DNA of 64,000 nucleotides from Gammaproteobacteria bacterium (GTDB lineage: Bacteria; Pseudomonadota; Gammaproteobacteria; Pseudomonadales; Pseudohongiellaceae): positions 289,099-353,098 of the forward strand of contig JAHEGE010000008.1 in the NCBI GenBank assembly GCA_024639905.1, given 5' to 3'. Each line of letters opens with the position of its first letter. Position 1 is the stretch's first letter. A model generated the notes under the pieces. It saw only the letters and a program-made list of their open reading frames with translations. It did no database searches and was not told the DNA's origin. The position numbers and the translations under genes were made by a program. Shown here one piece after another: positions 26,427 through 38,660 of the stretch.

Positions 26427-26462
26427 GGAAAAAATGCATTGATGAAAGACCTGACCCCGGGG
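26427..26462. repeat. Half palindromic element, C type
   Basis: Only the right half is present: GGAAAAAATGCATTGATG followed by AAAGACCTGACCCCGGGG. It lies 45 bp upstream of the GNAT gene in the 323-bp idh/GNAT divergent gap. Apart from this element, the decayed element at 26212 and the idh promoter, nothing else was recognised in the gap. Confidence 0.82.
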
Positions 26463-26507
26463 TTTCGAAAGTGGTAGTTTTAGGGTTTTTAACATGAAGT
26501 GAACGCT

Positions 26508-27017
26508 ATGCTGCTTGAAACTCCTATCGATGGATTTACCCTACGTGCCGCGACATTGGCCGATGTTGGCGCCATTCTTGGCTTTATAACCGAACTCGCC
26601 GTGTACGAAAAGCTCGAACACGAGGTTGTCGCGACCGAGGCGATCCTCACTGAGACGCTCTTTGGCCCCACGCCTTATGCGCAAGTTATGATGGCGGAAC
26701 TCGAGGGTGTGGCTGTTGGCTATGCTCTGTTTTTCCATAACTTTTCAACCTTTACGGGTCGCCCGGGCATCTATCTCGAAGACCTGTATGTGCAGCCAGA
26801 CTATCGCGGCCGCGGCTTTGGCAAGTTGTTGCTGGCTTACTTGGCTCGCAAAGCTGTCGACATGAACTGCACGCGAGTGGAGTGGTCGGTATTGGACTGG
26901 AACCAACCGGCGATCGATTTTTATCGTTCGATTGGCGCGCAACCAATGGACGGCTGGACAGTACAGCGTCTCGACGGCGATCGGCTCGCTAAATTCGCCA
27001 AGGAGTTCGTTGAATGA
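26508..27017 (+). CDS. GNAT-family N-acetyltransferase
   Basis: A 169-residue acetyltransferase. The acetyl-CoA pyrophosphate loop is in YVQPDYRGRGFGKLLLAYLA and the later strand-helix in RVEWSVLDWNQPAIDFYRSIGA. This combination is seen in the diamine/spermidine- or thialysine-acetyltransferase-like subgroup (PaiA/SSAT-like: VDWNxxAIxFYxxxGA). ATG 26508 is preferred over GTG 26499. The stop overlaps the start of the D-amino-acid aminotransferase gene by 4 bp (ATGA), so the two are translationally coupled. The substrate is unknown; an amino acid or polyamine is plausible from the neighbour. Confidence 0.83.
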   Translation: MLLETPIDGFTLRAATLADVGAILGFITELAVYEKLEHEVVATEAILTETLFGPTPYAQVMMAELEGVAVGYALFFHNFSTFTGRPGIYLEDLYVQPDYRGRGFGKLLLAYLARKAVDMNCTRVEWSVLDWNQPAIDFYRSIGAQPMDGWTVQRLDGDRLAKFAKEFVE

Positions 27018-27889
27018 GCGACCTCGTTTACGTTAACGGCGACTTCGTTGCGAAAAAGGACGCCACTATTTCCATTTTCGACCGCGGCTTTATCTTCGGC
27101 GATGGAGTGTATGAGGTAGTGCCCGTCATTGACGGTGCGATGGTCGACAGGGCCTATTTCCTTCAGCGTCTCGAGCGCAGCCTCGGCGAATTGCGCATTG
27201 ATTGGCCATGCAGCACAGCCGAGGTGCTGCGGGTGATGAACCACCTCATTGAGCGCAATGAGATCAATGAAGGGATGGTATACCTGCAGGTTACTCGCGG
27301 CATAGCCGATCGTGAGTTCGGCTTTCCCGAGCAGGCCAAGCCGTCTATGGTGGCGTTCGCTACTACGCTGGATCTCATCGATAACCCAGCCGCTACGAAT
27401 GGCATTGCGGTGATGACAACGCCAGACCTGCGCTGGAAGCGGCGCGATATAAAATCGGTAAACCTACTAGGCCAGGTGCTCGCGAAACAAGATGCGGCGC
27501 AACGCGGGGGCAAAGAAGGCTGGATGATCGAGGACGGCTATATCACCGAGGGCGTCTCCTCCAGCGCCTATATCGTGAAAGAGGGCGCCATCATCACCCG
27601 CCCACTTAGCAACGAGATTCTCCCTGGCATCCGTCGCCGCACTCTCCTCGAGCTCTGCCAAGCCGAGGGTATTACGTTTGAGCAACGTCTCTTTACACTT
27701 GAAGAAGCACTCGGTGCCGACGAGGCATTCATTAGCAGCGCAACGACTATCGTGCACCCCGTCATTAGCATCGATGGCCAAACCATCGCCACCGGCAAGC
27801 CCGGCCCTATCACCCAAAAACTCCGAACCCTCTACGTACAACGCCTTCGCAACGAAGCGCAAAACCCGGGGTCAGGTCTTTCTTCATAG
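27014..27889 (+). CDS. dat: D-amino-acid aminotransferase (fold-type IV PLP enzyme)
   Basis: A 291-residue fold-type IV aminotransferase. Landmarks are YVNGDFVAKKDATISIFDRGFIFGDGVYEVV at the N-terminus, the Schiff-base lysine in RRDIKSVNLLGQVLAKQ (Lys147), the PLP-binding Glu in YITEGVSSSAYIV, and the phosphate loop in FISSATTIVHPV. The VYEVV motif and the Arg positions fit D-alanine aminotransferases better than BCAT or ADC lyase. It interconverts D-Ala and D-Glu with their keto acids. The final residues NPGSGLSS and the TAG stop are encoded by a palindromic element that starts at 27865, so the native C-terminus has been replaced or extended. Confidence 0.87.
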   Translation: MSDLVYVNGDFVAKKDATISIFDRGFIFGDGVYEVVPVIDGAMVDRAYFLQRLERSLGELRIDWPCSTAEVLRVMNHLIERNEINEGMVYLQVTRGIADREFGFPEQAKPSMVAFATTLDLIDNPAATNGIAVMTTPDLRWKRRDIKSVNLLGQVLAKQDAAQRGGKEGWMIEDGYITEGVSSSAYIVKEGAIITRPLSNEILPGIRRRTLLELCQAEGITFEQRLFTLEEALGADEAFISSATTIVHPVISIDGQTIATGKPGPITQKLRTLYVQRLRNEAQNPGSGLSS

Positions 27890-27972
27890 CAAAAATCTTA
27901 TGAGTTTGCCGGCCTTCAGTTTAGCCGGCTCTCCTGTGGTAAAAATGCATTGGAGAAAGACCTGACCCCGGG
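27865..27972. repeat. Palindromic element overlapping the 3' end of dat
   Basis: Left arm CCCGGGGTCAGGTCTTTC lies inside the aminotransferase reading frame and supplies its last eight residues and stop codon. The right arm ends GAGAAAGACCTGACCCCGGG at 27972. The centre is longer than usual and includes a nested hairpin GCCGG-CCTTCAGTTTAG-CCGGC. The inner right end GGTAAAAATGCAT is C-type. Confidence 0.88.
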
Positions 27973-28012
27973 CCTCTCTCGCTGGTTTCGTGTGGAATGC
28001 CGGCTTGGGCGT

Positions 28013-28047
28013 GGGAAAAATGCATCGATGAAAGACCTGACCCCGGG
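28013..28047. repeat. Half palindromic element, C type, touching the epmA stop codon
   Basis: Right half only: GGGAAAAATGCATCGATG then AAAGACCTGACCCCGGGG, immediately followed by the reverse-complemented stop codon of epmA. Confidence 0.85.
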
Positions 28048-28048
28048 G

Positions 28049-29008
28049 TTAGAAGGTTAGGAGAGAGGTGAGAGTCGGTTGTTTCAGGGCGGCCATCAGT
28101 AGGCGATCTACGCCCAGGGCGACGCCGGAGCATTCGGGGAGGCCGTGGTCTAGAGCGGCGAGTAAGTCTTCGTCGAGAGGCACGGCGTCGTGGCCGCGGG
28201 CGGCGCGCTCGGCGATATCTGCCTCGAAGCGTCGGCGCTGTTCGGCTGCGTCTTGCAGCTCGAAGTAACCGTTTGCCAATTCCATGCCGTCCACGAAGAG
28301 TTCGAATCGGCGCGCGACGGGCTCGCCAGTGGCATCAATTTCGATTCGCGCCAGCGCCGCCTGAGCAACTGGGTAGTCGACGATAAAACATGCGCGCGGT
28401 AACTTGGGCTCGATGCAGTGGCTAAGCAGGAGCTGCAGATGATCGGTCCGTGACAGCGCCTCTGCAGCAAGATCGATTTTCTCGGCGCTTAGGCGCGCAA
28501 TGTCGGCATCACTTGCGCGATGGGGATCGATACCGAGATGGTGTTGAAACAGCTCCCGGTAACTCAGCCTCTCGACGCTCGCGAGCGCAGTGCCGGCCGG
28601 TGCTAAGTGCGCCGCCTCTGCGAACACCTCGACAACCAGCGCCTCAACCTCATCCATTAGCTGCTCAAGACCAAAGCCGGGGCGATACCATTCCAGCAGG
28701 GTAAATTCAGGATTGTGCCGCTTGCTCGGCGCATCGCGGCGAAACACTTTACCCATTTGATAGATCGCGCCACTGCCTGCGGCTAGCAGACGCTTAAGCG
28801 CAAACTCCGGCGAAGTTTGAAGAAACAGGGGAGAGCCTTGAACGCGAAAGGAGTCGATATACACGTCAGTCGCGGTGGTCGGCATAAGCACGGGCGTATC
28901 GACTTCGAGCACGCCGCGGCATGAGAAAAAATGGCGAATCAGCGCAACGAGCGCACCGCGCTGTTTGAGCACCTCGATAGTCGCGCTGGGTCGCCAATTA
29001 GCCTGCAT
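28049..29008 (-). CDS. epmA: Elongation factor P (R)-beta-lysine ligase EpmA
   Basis: A 319-residue class II lysyl-tRNA-synthetase paralogue lacking the anticodon-binding domain. Class II motifs are visible: FRRDAPSKRHNPEFTLLEWYRPG (motif 2), YQMGKVFR, and ELANGYFELQDAAEQRRRF near motif 3 with GVALGVDRLLM at the end. EpmA attaches (R)-beta-lysine to Lys34 of EF-P. The length and N-terminus (ATIEVLKQRGALVALIRHFF) match E. coli EpmA/GenX. It lies 37 bp downstream of efp on the same strand, with epmB divergent just beyond, so all three parts of the pathway are together. Confidence 0.95.
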   Translation of the reverse strand: MQANWRPSATIEVLKQRGALVALIRHFFSCRGVLEVDTPVLMPTTATDVYIDSFRVQGSPLFLQTSPEFALKRLLAAGSGAIYQMGKVFRRDAPSKRHNPEFTLLEWYRPGFGLEQLMDEVEALVVEVFAEAAHLAPAGTALASVERLSYRELFQHHLGIDPHRASDADIARLSAEKIDLAAEALSRTDHLQLLLSHCIEPKLPRACFIVDYPVAQAALARIEIDATGEPVARRFELFVDGMELANGYFELQDAAEQRRRFEADIAERAARGHDAVPLDEDLLAALDHGLPECSGVALGVDRLLMAALKQPTLTSLLTF

Positions 29009-29045
29009 TCACACCAACCCGCCTAACGCGGCGAAAACTAAGACT

Positions 29046-29618
29046 CTATTTAGTGACGCGGTTTTGGTATTCGGATGTCCGCGTATCGACACGCAGTACA
29101 TCGCCGATTGTCACGAAAAGCGGCACTTTGACGACGGCCCCGGAGCTCAGTGTCGCAGGCTTTGTGCCGCCCTGTGCGGTGTCGCCCTTAAGTCCAGGAT
29201 CAGTATCGACGACCTCGAGCTCAACGAAATTCTGCGGCGTTACCGATATGGGCGCTTCGTTCCATAACACGACAGTGTAGATGTCTTCTTCTTTAAGCCA
29301 GATCTTCGCATCGGTGATGGCCGCTTCGTCGGCAGCAATCTGCTCGAAGCTGTCGTCGGTTTTCATGAAATGCCAAAACTCACCGTCGGTGTACAGATAC
29401 TGCATGTCGGTTTCCAGCACGTCAGCTCCTTCGACCGACTCACCCGACTTATACGTCCGCTCCCAAACGCGTCCGTTCTTTAGGTTGCGCAGTTTGACGC
29501 GGTTAAAGGCCTGACCCTTACCCGGCTTGACGACCTCGTTCTCGAGAATAGAGCAGGGCTCGCCATCGATTAAGACCTTGAGGCCACCCTTAAATTCGCT
29601 CGTTGAAAATGTCGCCAT
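29046..29618 (-). CDS. efp: Elongation factor P
   Basis: A 190-residue translation factor that rescues ribosomes stalled at polyproline. The modification site is Lys34 in [10 protein letters not shown]. The three OB-like domains span roughly residues 1-65, 66-130 and 131-190, ending in [15 protein letters not shown] 29618 is chosen, which puts the modified lysine at the canonical position 34; an upstream in-frame start at 29714 would add 32 unrelated residues. GGAAG lies 7 bp upstream of the start. It is cotranscribed with epmA and divergent from epmB. Confidence 0.97.
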   Translation of the reverse strand: MATFSTSEFKGGLKVLIDGEPCSILENEVVKPGKGQAFNRVKLRNLKNGRVWERTYKSGESVEGADVLETDMQYLYTDGEFWHFMKTDDSFEQIAADEAAITDAKIWLKEEDIYTVVLWNEAPISVTPQNFVELEVVDTDPGLKGDTAQGGTKPATLSSGAVVKVPLFVTIGDVLRVDTRTSEYQNRVTK

Positions 29619-29740
29619 TGCTGCTTCCGCCTTATACTGTTGATTTTGTCTGTTACACTTATTGCTCACCGGCATTCGCCGCCCGCGCTTGCTCAGCGTC
29701 CGGGCCAGAGCCACCGCATACCAGCCTCCACGAGACCTCG

Positions 29741-30754
29741 ATGCAAGCGCCTAGTTTATCAATAATTCAGTCCGATGTGCCGGCGTGGCAGCAGATGTTA
29801 TCCGATCTCGTGACCGACCCCCAAGAATTGCTTGCGCTGCTCGGGCTCGACGCCAGTCAATTACCCGCCAGCGCGCAGGCAGCAGGGCAGTTTCCGCTCA
29901 AGGTCCCGCGCTGGTTCGTATCGCGCATCGAACAAGGAAATCCACACGATCCGGTCCTGCGCCAGCTGTGGCCGTTAATAGACGAAGAGACTCAGGCCGC
30001 CGGCTATGTCATTGATCCACTCGAAGAATCGCGCTTTAACCCCGTGCCTGGCCTATTACATAAATACACCAGCCGCGTCTTGCTCACCGCCGCCCCGCAC
30101 TGTGCGGTACATTGCCGCTACTGCTTTCGCCGGCATTTCGATTACGCAGGCAACGCCCCCAGCCGCGAAGACTGGCGCGCCGCCTTCGACTACATCGCCG
30201 CAGACTCGCGCATCGGCGAGGTCTTACTGAGCGGCGGCGACCCGCTCGCCCTGTCGAATAGGCAATTGAGCTGGCTGCTCGAGCAGGCCGAGGCAATACC
30301 TCATGTCACGACGGTGCGCATTCATACCCGCATGACGATCGTCTTGCCCCAGCGCATCGACGCCGAGTTAAGTGCGCGGCTCGCCGCCTCGCGGCTCCGT
30401 GTCGTGCTCGTGTCGCACTGCAACCATGCGCAGGAACTGAGCGCAGAAAGTAAGGCCTCTTTTAAGATTTTAGCGGCAAATAGTGTCACTTTGCTCAATC
30501 AATCGGTGATTTTAACCGGCGTTAACGACACCTCTTCGGTACTGATCGAGCTTAGCGAGGCCCTTTTCGGACAAGGCGTCCTGCCCTATTACTTGCACCT
30601 GCCCGACGCCGTCGCTGGCACGGCGCACTTCGATGTCGCGCTAGACGCCGCCCAGGGCTTGGTCACGACACTGCAGCAGCGCCTGCCTGGCTATCTCGTG
30701 CCCCGCCTAGTGCGCGAAGAGCCCGGCGAGAAATCCAAGACCCGCTACGCGTAA
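29741..30754 (+). CDS. epmB: EF-P lysine 2,3-aminomutase EpmB (radical SAM)
   Basis: A 337-residue radical-SAM/PLP enzyme that converts L-alpha-lysine to (R)-beta-lysine for EF-P modification. The Fe-S motif [13 protein letters not shown] (CX3CX2C) is at about residues 120-132, preceded by [29 protein letters not shown] follows. The shortened C-terminus, compared with ~415-residue catabolic KamA, is that of EpmB/YjeK. ATG 29741 is the start that fits the family N-terminus ([28 protein letters not shown]); no strong ribosome site is visible. It is divergent from efp-epmA. Confidence 0.94.
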   Translation: MQAPSLSIIQSDVPAWQQMLSDLVTDPQELLALLGLDASQLPASAQAAGQFPLKVPRWFVSRIEQGNPHDPVLRQLWPLIDEETQAAGYVIDPLEESRFNPVPGLLHKYTSRVLLTAAPHCAVHCRYCFRRHFDYAGNAPSREDWRAAFDYIAADSRIGEVLLSGGDPLALSNRQLSWLLEQAEAIPHVTTVRIHTRMTIVLPQRIDAELSARLAASRLRVVLVSHCNHAQELSAESKASFKILAANSVTLLNQSVILTGVNDTSSVLIELSEALFGQGVLPYYLHLPDAVAGTAHFDVALDAAQGLVTTLQQRLPGYLVPRLVREEPGEKSKTRYA

Positions 30755-30877
30755 ATTCATGTTGTGCAGTGTTGGCAAAAGCGTCTAGAACTGCCGCCCA
30801 TGGCCGACAAACTGGAAGCGCCGCGTTGACAGCAGCCAATCCGAGCGCGCCCACTTCACCACACAGCGAGTTACCCC

Positions 30878-32434
30878 GTGAGCGAGACAGACACCCACAC
30901 CGACGAGGCCGCGATCGCCGGCCACACCCGAGGCAGCAAGGTGTCCTCACGCTTCACCCTCGCCGTTTGCTTGCTGCTCGTGCTGGGCATGTGCGCCTTC
31001 TGGCTAATCAGCAACTACAACACGCAAAACCTGCTGCGCCAGCAAGCCGATGAGCTAGGCTCAACCGTCGCCGAACAGACTGCGCTGCAGATGACTGAGT
31101 TCGTGCTCGCCAACGACCGCATTAGCATGAACGTCGTGCTCGGCGAACTCATTCGCGGCACCAGCATCACCGAACTCGCCGTCATCAACACCGACAACGA
31201 GATTATCGCGATAGCGACGCAGAGCCTGCCGCGACCCTCGGCATTCATTCCCCTGCCCATCGCGCTAAGCCGCGAGCAGGCCGACTACGAAGCGCCGATT
31301 AGCCTGCGCGGCGCGAGCGCCGGCTCTATCCGCCTCGTGCTCGATCTAAGCGCAATCGAGGTAACCATTATTAATAATCTGCTGATGGTAGTTGCGCTAG
31401 CAGCCCTGCTGGTGATCGTCGTCATCGTGCTCACGACCACCTATTTCAGCTACCTCATCAGCTTCCCCGTGAACCTGCTCGCCGACGCGCTCGCCAACAT
31501 TCGCAACGGCGTGGTCGAGGCAAGCTTCGAGCCCGAGGGCAACGATGAGATCGCCCGGGCGGTGCGCGAATACAACCAGACCGCCGAGTTCTTGGCGCAG
31601 AACACCTTCCTCGATCGCTTCTCGCGCCAGCTGCCCGAGTTCGAGCCACAGCGCTACACCGAGCCGGGTCGGCAAGAAGTGGCCGTGCTGTGTTTGAAGA
31701 TGTCTAACTTCACCTATCTCGGCTCGACCCTGCCCGAAGACCTCTTCGTCAACCTGCGAAACAAGTTCTACTTCTTCGCGGGTAAGGTGAGCGAGATGTA
31801 TAACGGCATTGTGAATTCATGCACTAACGAAGAAGTGATCATTCACTTCGGTGAGTCGGAGCACGAAGAAGAGCAGGCCTTCTACGCGATCTGCGCAGGC
31901 CAGCTGTTCCTGCGTTTGGTGGAAGAAATCAACTTACCTTCATTGCCCGCAGCGGCGGCGCTAGACGAGGAAGCCCAAGAAGAAGACGAGGCACTCAATT
32001 GGAAGCCAGAGCGCACAATCGTTCGCGAGCGCGAGGCGGCGCTGGCGGAGAAGGAGAAGCAGAGAGCGCAGTTGATGGCTGAGATTGGCCCCTTGGGAGC
32101 GAAGTTTGCACTCGCTACCCACAGCGGTTCGATGCTCCGAGGCATCTACTCGCCGATCACCCACGCCACCAATTCACTCAGCGGCGAGACACTAGACCAA
32201 GCGCGCGCGCTCGCTAATGAAGCGCCTGATAATTCGCTGCTCATCAGCGAGCCTTGTTACGAAGCCGCGGGCGATGGCTCGAGGCTCGACGCGCACGCCT
32301 ATCTGGATGCCGCCGCTAGCCCCTTCGATTTCGAGGCCTATCTCAGCCTCGAACCGCTGTCGGACTATCGCCTGCTGTTAGACCGCCAGGCGCATCAGCT
32401 CATCGGGCTCTGGTCGCAGAGCCCCGACGCCTAA
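30878..32434 (+). CDS. HAMP-domain membrane protein with degenerate nucleotidyl-cyclase-like domain
   Basis: A 518-residue protein. A membrane span at about 27-46 is followed by a ~120-residue periplasmic domain, a second span at about 167-190, a HAMP-like linker to about 245, and a cytoplasmic domain. That domain starts [22 protein letters not shown] and continues [28 protein letters not shown], the layout of a class III adenylate/guanylate cyclase. However, the metal-binding Asp of the usual FADIxGFT is replaced (CLKMSNFT) and the second Asp (GD) is a Glu pair context. It is therefore probably a catalytically dead receptor module. An acidic, coiled-coil-like insertion (about 365-405) precedes the end. 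It converges with parC with a 4-bp overlap. Confidence 0.78.
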   Translation: MSETDTHTDEAAIAGHTRGSKVSSRFTLAVCLLLVLGMCAFWLISNYNTQNLLRQQADELGSTVAEQTALQMTEFVLANDRISMNVVLGELIRGTSITELAVINTDNEIIAIATQSLPRPSAFIPLPIALSREQADYEAPISLRGASAGSIRLVLDLSAIEVTIINNLLMVVALAALLVIVVIVLTTTYFSYLISFPVNLLADALANIRNGVVEASFEPEGNDEIARAVREYNQTAEFLAQNTFLDRFSRQLPEFEPQRYTEPGRQEVAVLCLKMSNFTYLGSTLPEDLFVNLRNKFYFFAGKVSEMYNGIVNSCTNEEVIIHFGESEHEEEQAFYAICAGQLFLRLVEEINLPSLPAAAALDEEAQEEDEALNWKPERTIVREREAALAEKEKQRAQLMAEIGPLGAKFALATHSGSMLRGIYSPITHATNSLSGETLDQARALANEAPDNSLLISEPCYEAAGDGSRLDAHAYLDAAASPFDFEAYLSLEPLSDYRLLLDRQAHQLIGLWSQSPDA

Positions 32435-34743
32435 TTCAATAGGTCGCCGGTCTCGCCTACCAGCGGCGCGCTAGCAGCTGCGCCTTGGTGCTTCGCAACA
32501 ACCTCGATCGAGTCTACGTTCTGGAAGCCGCGCGGCAACTTATTGCCGCGGCGTCCGCGCTCGCCGGCGTAGTGCTCGAGATCCGCAGGCTTTAGATTAT
32601 GATGACGCTTGCCGGCGTGAATAGTGATCGAATCCTCGGCACCTAGCACCGCCAAGGCCACCACAAACTCTAATCGCTCGGCGACACGCGCCGGTGGAAT
32701 ACCCATGATCTTGTTGCCTTTGCCCCGCGCGAGACGCGGCAACTCCCGCAGCGGGAACATCAGCATGCGCCCTTCGTTGCTGATCGCCACGATAAGGTCT
32801 TCGTCGTAGTTGGCAATTTCGATAGGCGGTAGCACCAGCCCGCCCTTGGAGGGCTTGAGTACGGCCTTGCCGGCCTTGTTCTTACTCGTAAGCTCGCCAA
32901 GCTTGCCCACGAAGCCGTAGCCGCCGTCGCTTGCCAGCAGCACATCGCGACTGTCATCGCCGATTAGAACGCCTTCGAATGTCGCGCCCGATGGTGGGCT
33001 AACCTTGCCCGACAGGGGTTCGCCCTGCCCGCGCGCCGATGGCAGCGCGTGTGCGGGCAGAGAGTAAGTGCGGCCGGTCGAATCGAGGAAGATCGCCAGC
33101 TGACTACTCTTGCCGCGCGCCGCCTGCTTAAAGCTGTCGCCCGACTTATAGGCGAGTCCTGCGGCATCGACTTCATGGCCCTTCGCCGCGCGCACCCAGC
33201 CGCGCTCCGACAGCACCACGGTCACCGGCTCTGCCGACACCAGCTCGGTGGCGAGGAAGGCTTTCGCCTCGCCGCGCTCCACTAACGGCGTGCGACGGTC
33301 GTCGCCGTATTTGTCGGCGTCGGCCTGAATCTCTTTCTTGATGAATGTCTTGAGCCGCGTGTCCGAACCCAGCAGGCGCTCGATGGTGTCGCGCTCGGCG
33401 GCAAGTTCGGCCTGCTCGCCAGTAATCTTGATCTCTTCGAGCTTCGCTAACTGACGCAGCTTGAGTTCGAGGATCGCCTCGGCCTGTCGCTCGCTGATCT
33501 TGAACGCCGCCATCAAGGCAGTCTTGGGCTTGTCTTCGGTACGCACGATGCGAATGACTTCGTCGATGTTCAGATAAGCAACCAACAAACCTTCTAAGAT
33601 GTGCAGGCGATCGACGATCTTGTCCAAGCGGAACTGCAAGCGGCGGCGCACGGTAGTAGTACGGAACTGCAGCCATTCCACCAAAAGCGAGCGCAGGTCT
33701 TTAACCTGCGGCCGCTTATTAATGCCGATCATGTTGAAGTTAACGCGGTAGTTTTTCTCGAGGTCGGTGGTCGAGAAAAGATGCGACATGACCGCCTCAA
33801 CATCCACGCGGTTAGACTTCGGTACGATCACAATGCGCGTCGGGTTTTCGTGGTCGGATTCGTCACGTAGGTCGACCACCATTGGCAGCTTTTTCTTCTG
33901 CATCTGCGCGGCAATCTGCTCGAGCACCTTGGCGCCGGACACCTGAAAAGGCAACGCCGTTACCACGATCTCATCGGCTTCTTTCACATATACCGCGCGC
34001 GCCTTAAGCGAGCCCCGGCCGTTGCGGTACATCGCCTGAATCTCGCTTTTCGGCGTAATGAGCTCGGCCTCTGTTGGGTAGTCTGGGCCTTGCACGATCT
34101 CACAAATATCTTCGAGCGTCGCCTTCGGCCGCTCGAGCAAATGAATCGCCGCGTTGGCAACCTCGCGCAAATTATGCGGCGGAATGTCCGTTGCCATGCC
34201 TACCGCGATACCACTGCCGCCGTTGAGTAACACATTCGGCAGGCGCGCCGGCAACATCTCCGGCTCGTCCATGGTGCCATCGAAATTAGGCTTCCAGTCG
34301 ACCGTGCCTTGGGCGAGCTCGCCGAGCAACACATCGGCATAGCCTTGCAGGCGCGACTCGGTGTAGCGCATCGCGGCGAACGATTTAGGGTCGTCCGGCG
34401 AACCCCAGTTGCCCTGTCCGTCTACTAACGGATAGCGATAGCTAAACGGCTGCGCCATCAGCACCATCGCCTCGTAACACGCCGAGTCGCCATGGGGATG
34501 AAACTTACCGATCACGTCGCCGATGGTGCGCGCCGACTTCTTAAACTTCGCCGACGCCTTAAGCCCGAGCTCAGACATCGCGTAAATAATACGGCGCTGC
34601 ACCGGCTTCAAGCCGTCGCCAAGATTCGGCAGCGCGCGGTCATTGATGACATACATCGAGTAATTCAGATACGCGCTCTGCGTGTAACTCTTGAGCGGGA
34701 TCTGCTCGATGCCGTCGTCGTTAATGATGATTTCTTCGTTCAT
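32431..34743 (-). CDS. parC: DNA topoisomerase IV subunit A
   Basis: A 770-residue type IIA topoisomerase A subunit. The catalytic tyrosine is Tyr127 in [10 protein letters not shown]. The quinolone-region helix [10 protein letters not shown] (about 82-91) keeps Ser87 and Glu91, the residues found in susceptible strains. The C-terminal half carries the degenerate beta-pinwheel typical of ParC rather than the GyrA-box of GyrA, and the N-terminus ([28 protein letters not shown]) is that of ParC. Topoisomerase IV decatenates daughter chromosomes. parE lies directly upstream on the same strand (19-bp gap). Confidence 0.96.
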   Translation of the reverse strand: MNEEIIINDDGIEQIPLKSYTQSAYLNYSMYVINDRALPNLGDGLKPVQRRIIYAMSELGLKASAKFKKSARTIGDVIGKFHPHGDSACYEAMVLMAQPFSYRYPLVDGQGNWGSPDDPKSFAAMRYTESRLQGYADVLLGELAQGTVDWKPNFDGTMDEPEMLPARLPNVLLNGGSGIAVGMATDIPPHNLREVANAAIHLLERPKATLEDICEIVQGPDYPTEAELITPKSEIQAMYRNGRGSLKARAVYVKEADEIVVTALPFQVSGAKVLEQIAAQMQKKKLPMVVDLRDESDHENPTRIVIVPKSNRVDVEAVMSHLFSTTDLEKNYRVNFNMIGINKRPQVKDLRSLLVEWLQFRTTTVRRRLQFRLDKIVDRLHILEGLLVAYLNIDEVIRIVRTEDKPKTALMAAFKISERQAEAILELKLRQLAKLEEIKITGEQAELAAERDTIERLLGSDTRLKTFIKKEIQADADKYGDDRRTPLVERGEAKAFLATELVSAEPVTVVLSERGWVRAAKGHEVDAAGLAYKSGDSFKQAARGKSSQLAIFLDSTGRTYSLPAHALPSARGQGEPLSGKVSPPSGATFEGVLIGDDSRDVLLASDGGYGFVGKLGELTSKNKAGKAVLKPSKGGLVLPPIEIANYDEDLIVAISNEGRMLMFPLRELPRLARGKGNKIMGIPPARVAERLEFVVALAVLGAEDSITIHAGKRHHNLKPADLEHYAGERGRRGNKLPRGFQNVDSIEVVAKHQGAAASAPLVGETGDLLN

Positions 34744-34762
34744 GCTTTGTCTCTTTTGCTAT

Positions 34763-37358
<2,596 letters not shown>

Positions 37359-37361
37359 GCG

Positions 37362-38150
37362 CTAGTAACTGGCTATCGAGGCGTCGGCGACGAAGCTGCC
37401 AGCGGGCAGGCGCGCGACGCCGGTCTCGAGCGTGCCGTCTTCGTGAAGGCGCAGCCAGCGATAGCCGGGCTGGGCGGAATCGATCGCGAAGTCGGTGGCG
37501 ATGGGGGCGAACTGTACGCAGGTAGACGGCGCGCCGAGGACACGCACGGCGCCAAACTGCTCGTCAAAGGGGTGATGAATGTGACCATGCACGAGCGCAC
37601 GCACCTTGGCGCTGGCGTTTAGTTGGTCAAGCAACGCGGCGCCGTCACGCAGGCCAATGCCATTTAACCACTGGGCGCCGTTGGCGACTGGGTTGTGATG
37701 CACAGCAACAATCAGGTGGGCCGCGTCGGCATCGGCTTCTAATGCGGCTAACTGTACCGCGAGCGCGCTGAGCCGCGCCGCGCCGAGTTCGCCGTGGGGC
37801 TCGTTCGCAACCGTAGAGTCGAGGGTCAGCACACGCCAGTTACCTAGCGCTAAGGTCTGCATCGCCTCGGGTAAGAGCGCGTGCATTGCGGCTGGCTTAT
37901 CGTGATTGCCAGGCAGCCAGCACAGTGGCGCCAAGGGTTCGGTGAGATCGATGAAGCGCTGATAGGATTCGGCGCTGCCGTCTTGCGACAGATCGCCGGT
38001 GGCGAGCACGGCGTCGAATGTGGCGCCGCAGTGTAATGCGTGATCGACCACCGCGCTCAACGAGGCTGCGGTGTTGATGCCTTTGAGTGTCGCGCTAGAG
38101 GAGACGCTGAGATGCGGATCGCTAAGCTGGAGTAGCAGGTGGCTACTCAC
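37362..38150 (-). CDS. cpdA: 3',5'-cyclic-AMP phosphodiesterase CpdA
   Basis: A 262-residue class III metallophosphoesterase. Metal-binding motifs occur in order: LQLSDPHL, LATGDLSQDGS, WLPGNHDKP, VAVHHNPV and VHGHIHHPF. CpdA hydrolyses cAMP to AMP and so lowers CRP signalling. GTG 38150 is chosen because it starts the family's N-terminus (SSHLLLQLSDPHL) and overlaps the yqiB stop by 8 bp; a longer frame to 38216 would overlap yqiB by 74 bp. It sits in the yqiB-cpdA-yqiA-parE cluster. Confidence 0.93.
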   Translation of the reverse strand: MSSHLLLQLSDPHLSVSSSATLKGINTAASLSAVVDHALHCGATFDAVLATGDLSQDGSAESYQRFIDLTEPLAPLCWLPGNHDKPAAMHALLPEAMQTLALGNWRVLTLDSTVANEPHGELGAARLSALAVQLAALEADADAAHLIVAVHHNPVANGAQWLNGIGLRDGAALLDQLNASAKVRALVHGHIHHPFDEQFGAVRVLGAPSTCVQFAPIATDFAIDSAQPGYRWLRLHEDGTLETGVARLPAGSFVADASIASY

Positions 38151-38640
38151 CGTGCGCTGCCCACACCACCTCGGCGCTATGACCCACACGCAGGCAATGC
38201 GACAGCCATTCGCCAAGAAACTGATTTACCTGCCCCTTCTCGTCGGCCTGATACATGTGGGCGTTCGGCTGCGCGTAGCGAGGTTGCAGGTTCTTGTGAC
38301 CCTGATACGACACGACCTCGGCGGTGCTGGCGTCGTGGTAGACCCGAATGAGCATCGACGGGTTGGTCATCCACTCGCGCATCACGGGTCGCTGCACGAT
38401 TTCTAATGTGGAGGTGTATTTAAAGGCTTCGAGCACGGTGATTTCGACGGTCACCGGCTCTGCTTCGAGTTCGGCGAGGGTAAACACACAGCGCAGACCT
38501 TCGAGCGCCTGTTCTGTGCCCAGATACTCGCGCTCGCGGTGAGCGGCGAGAACAGGCACCAGCCGCAGCAAGCGAATGTAATTGGCATCACATTCAGCCA
38601 TCTGCTTGATCAGGTCTATGCTGTAAGGATTCTTTGCCAT
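38143..38640 (-). CDS. yqiB: DUF1249 family protein YqiB
   Basis: A 165-residue cytoplasmic protein of the DUF1249 family, with YSIDLIKQMAECDANYIRLLRL at the N-terminus, VTVEITVLEAFKYTSTLEIVQ in the middle and LNxFLGEWLSHCL-like HINQFL at the end. It is encoded between nudF and cpdA in most gammaproteobacteria. No biochemical function is established. The stop overlaps the cpdA start. Confidence 0.92.
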   Translation of the reverse strand: MAKNPYSIDLIKQMAECDANYIRLLRLVPVLAAHREREYLGTEQALEGLRCVFTLAELEAEPVTVEITVLEAFKYTSTLEIVQRPVMREWMTNPSMLIRVYHDASTAEVVSYQGHKNLQPRYAQPNAHMYQADEKGQVNQFLGEWLSHCLRVGHSAEVVWAAHGE

Positions 38641-38660
38641 AGCTTAGTGTATCTAGCCGC

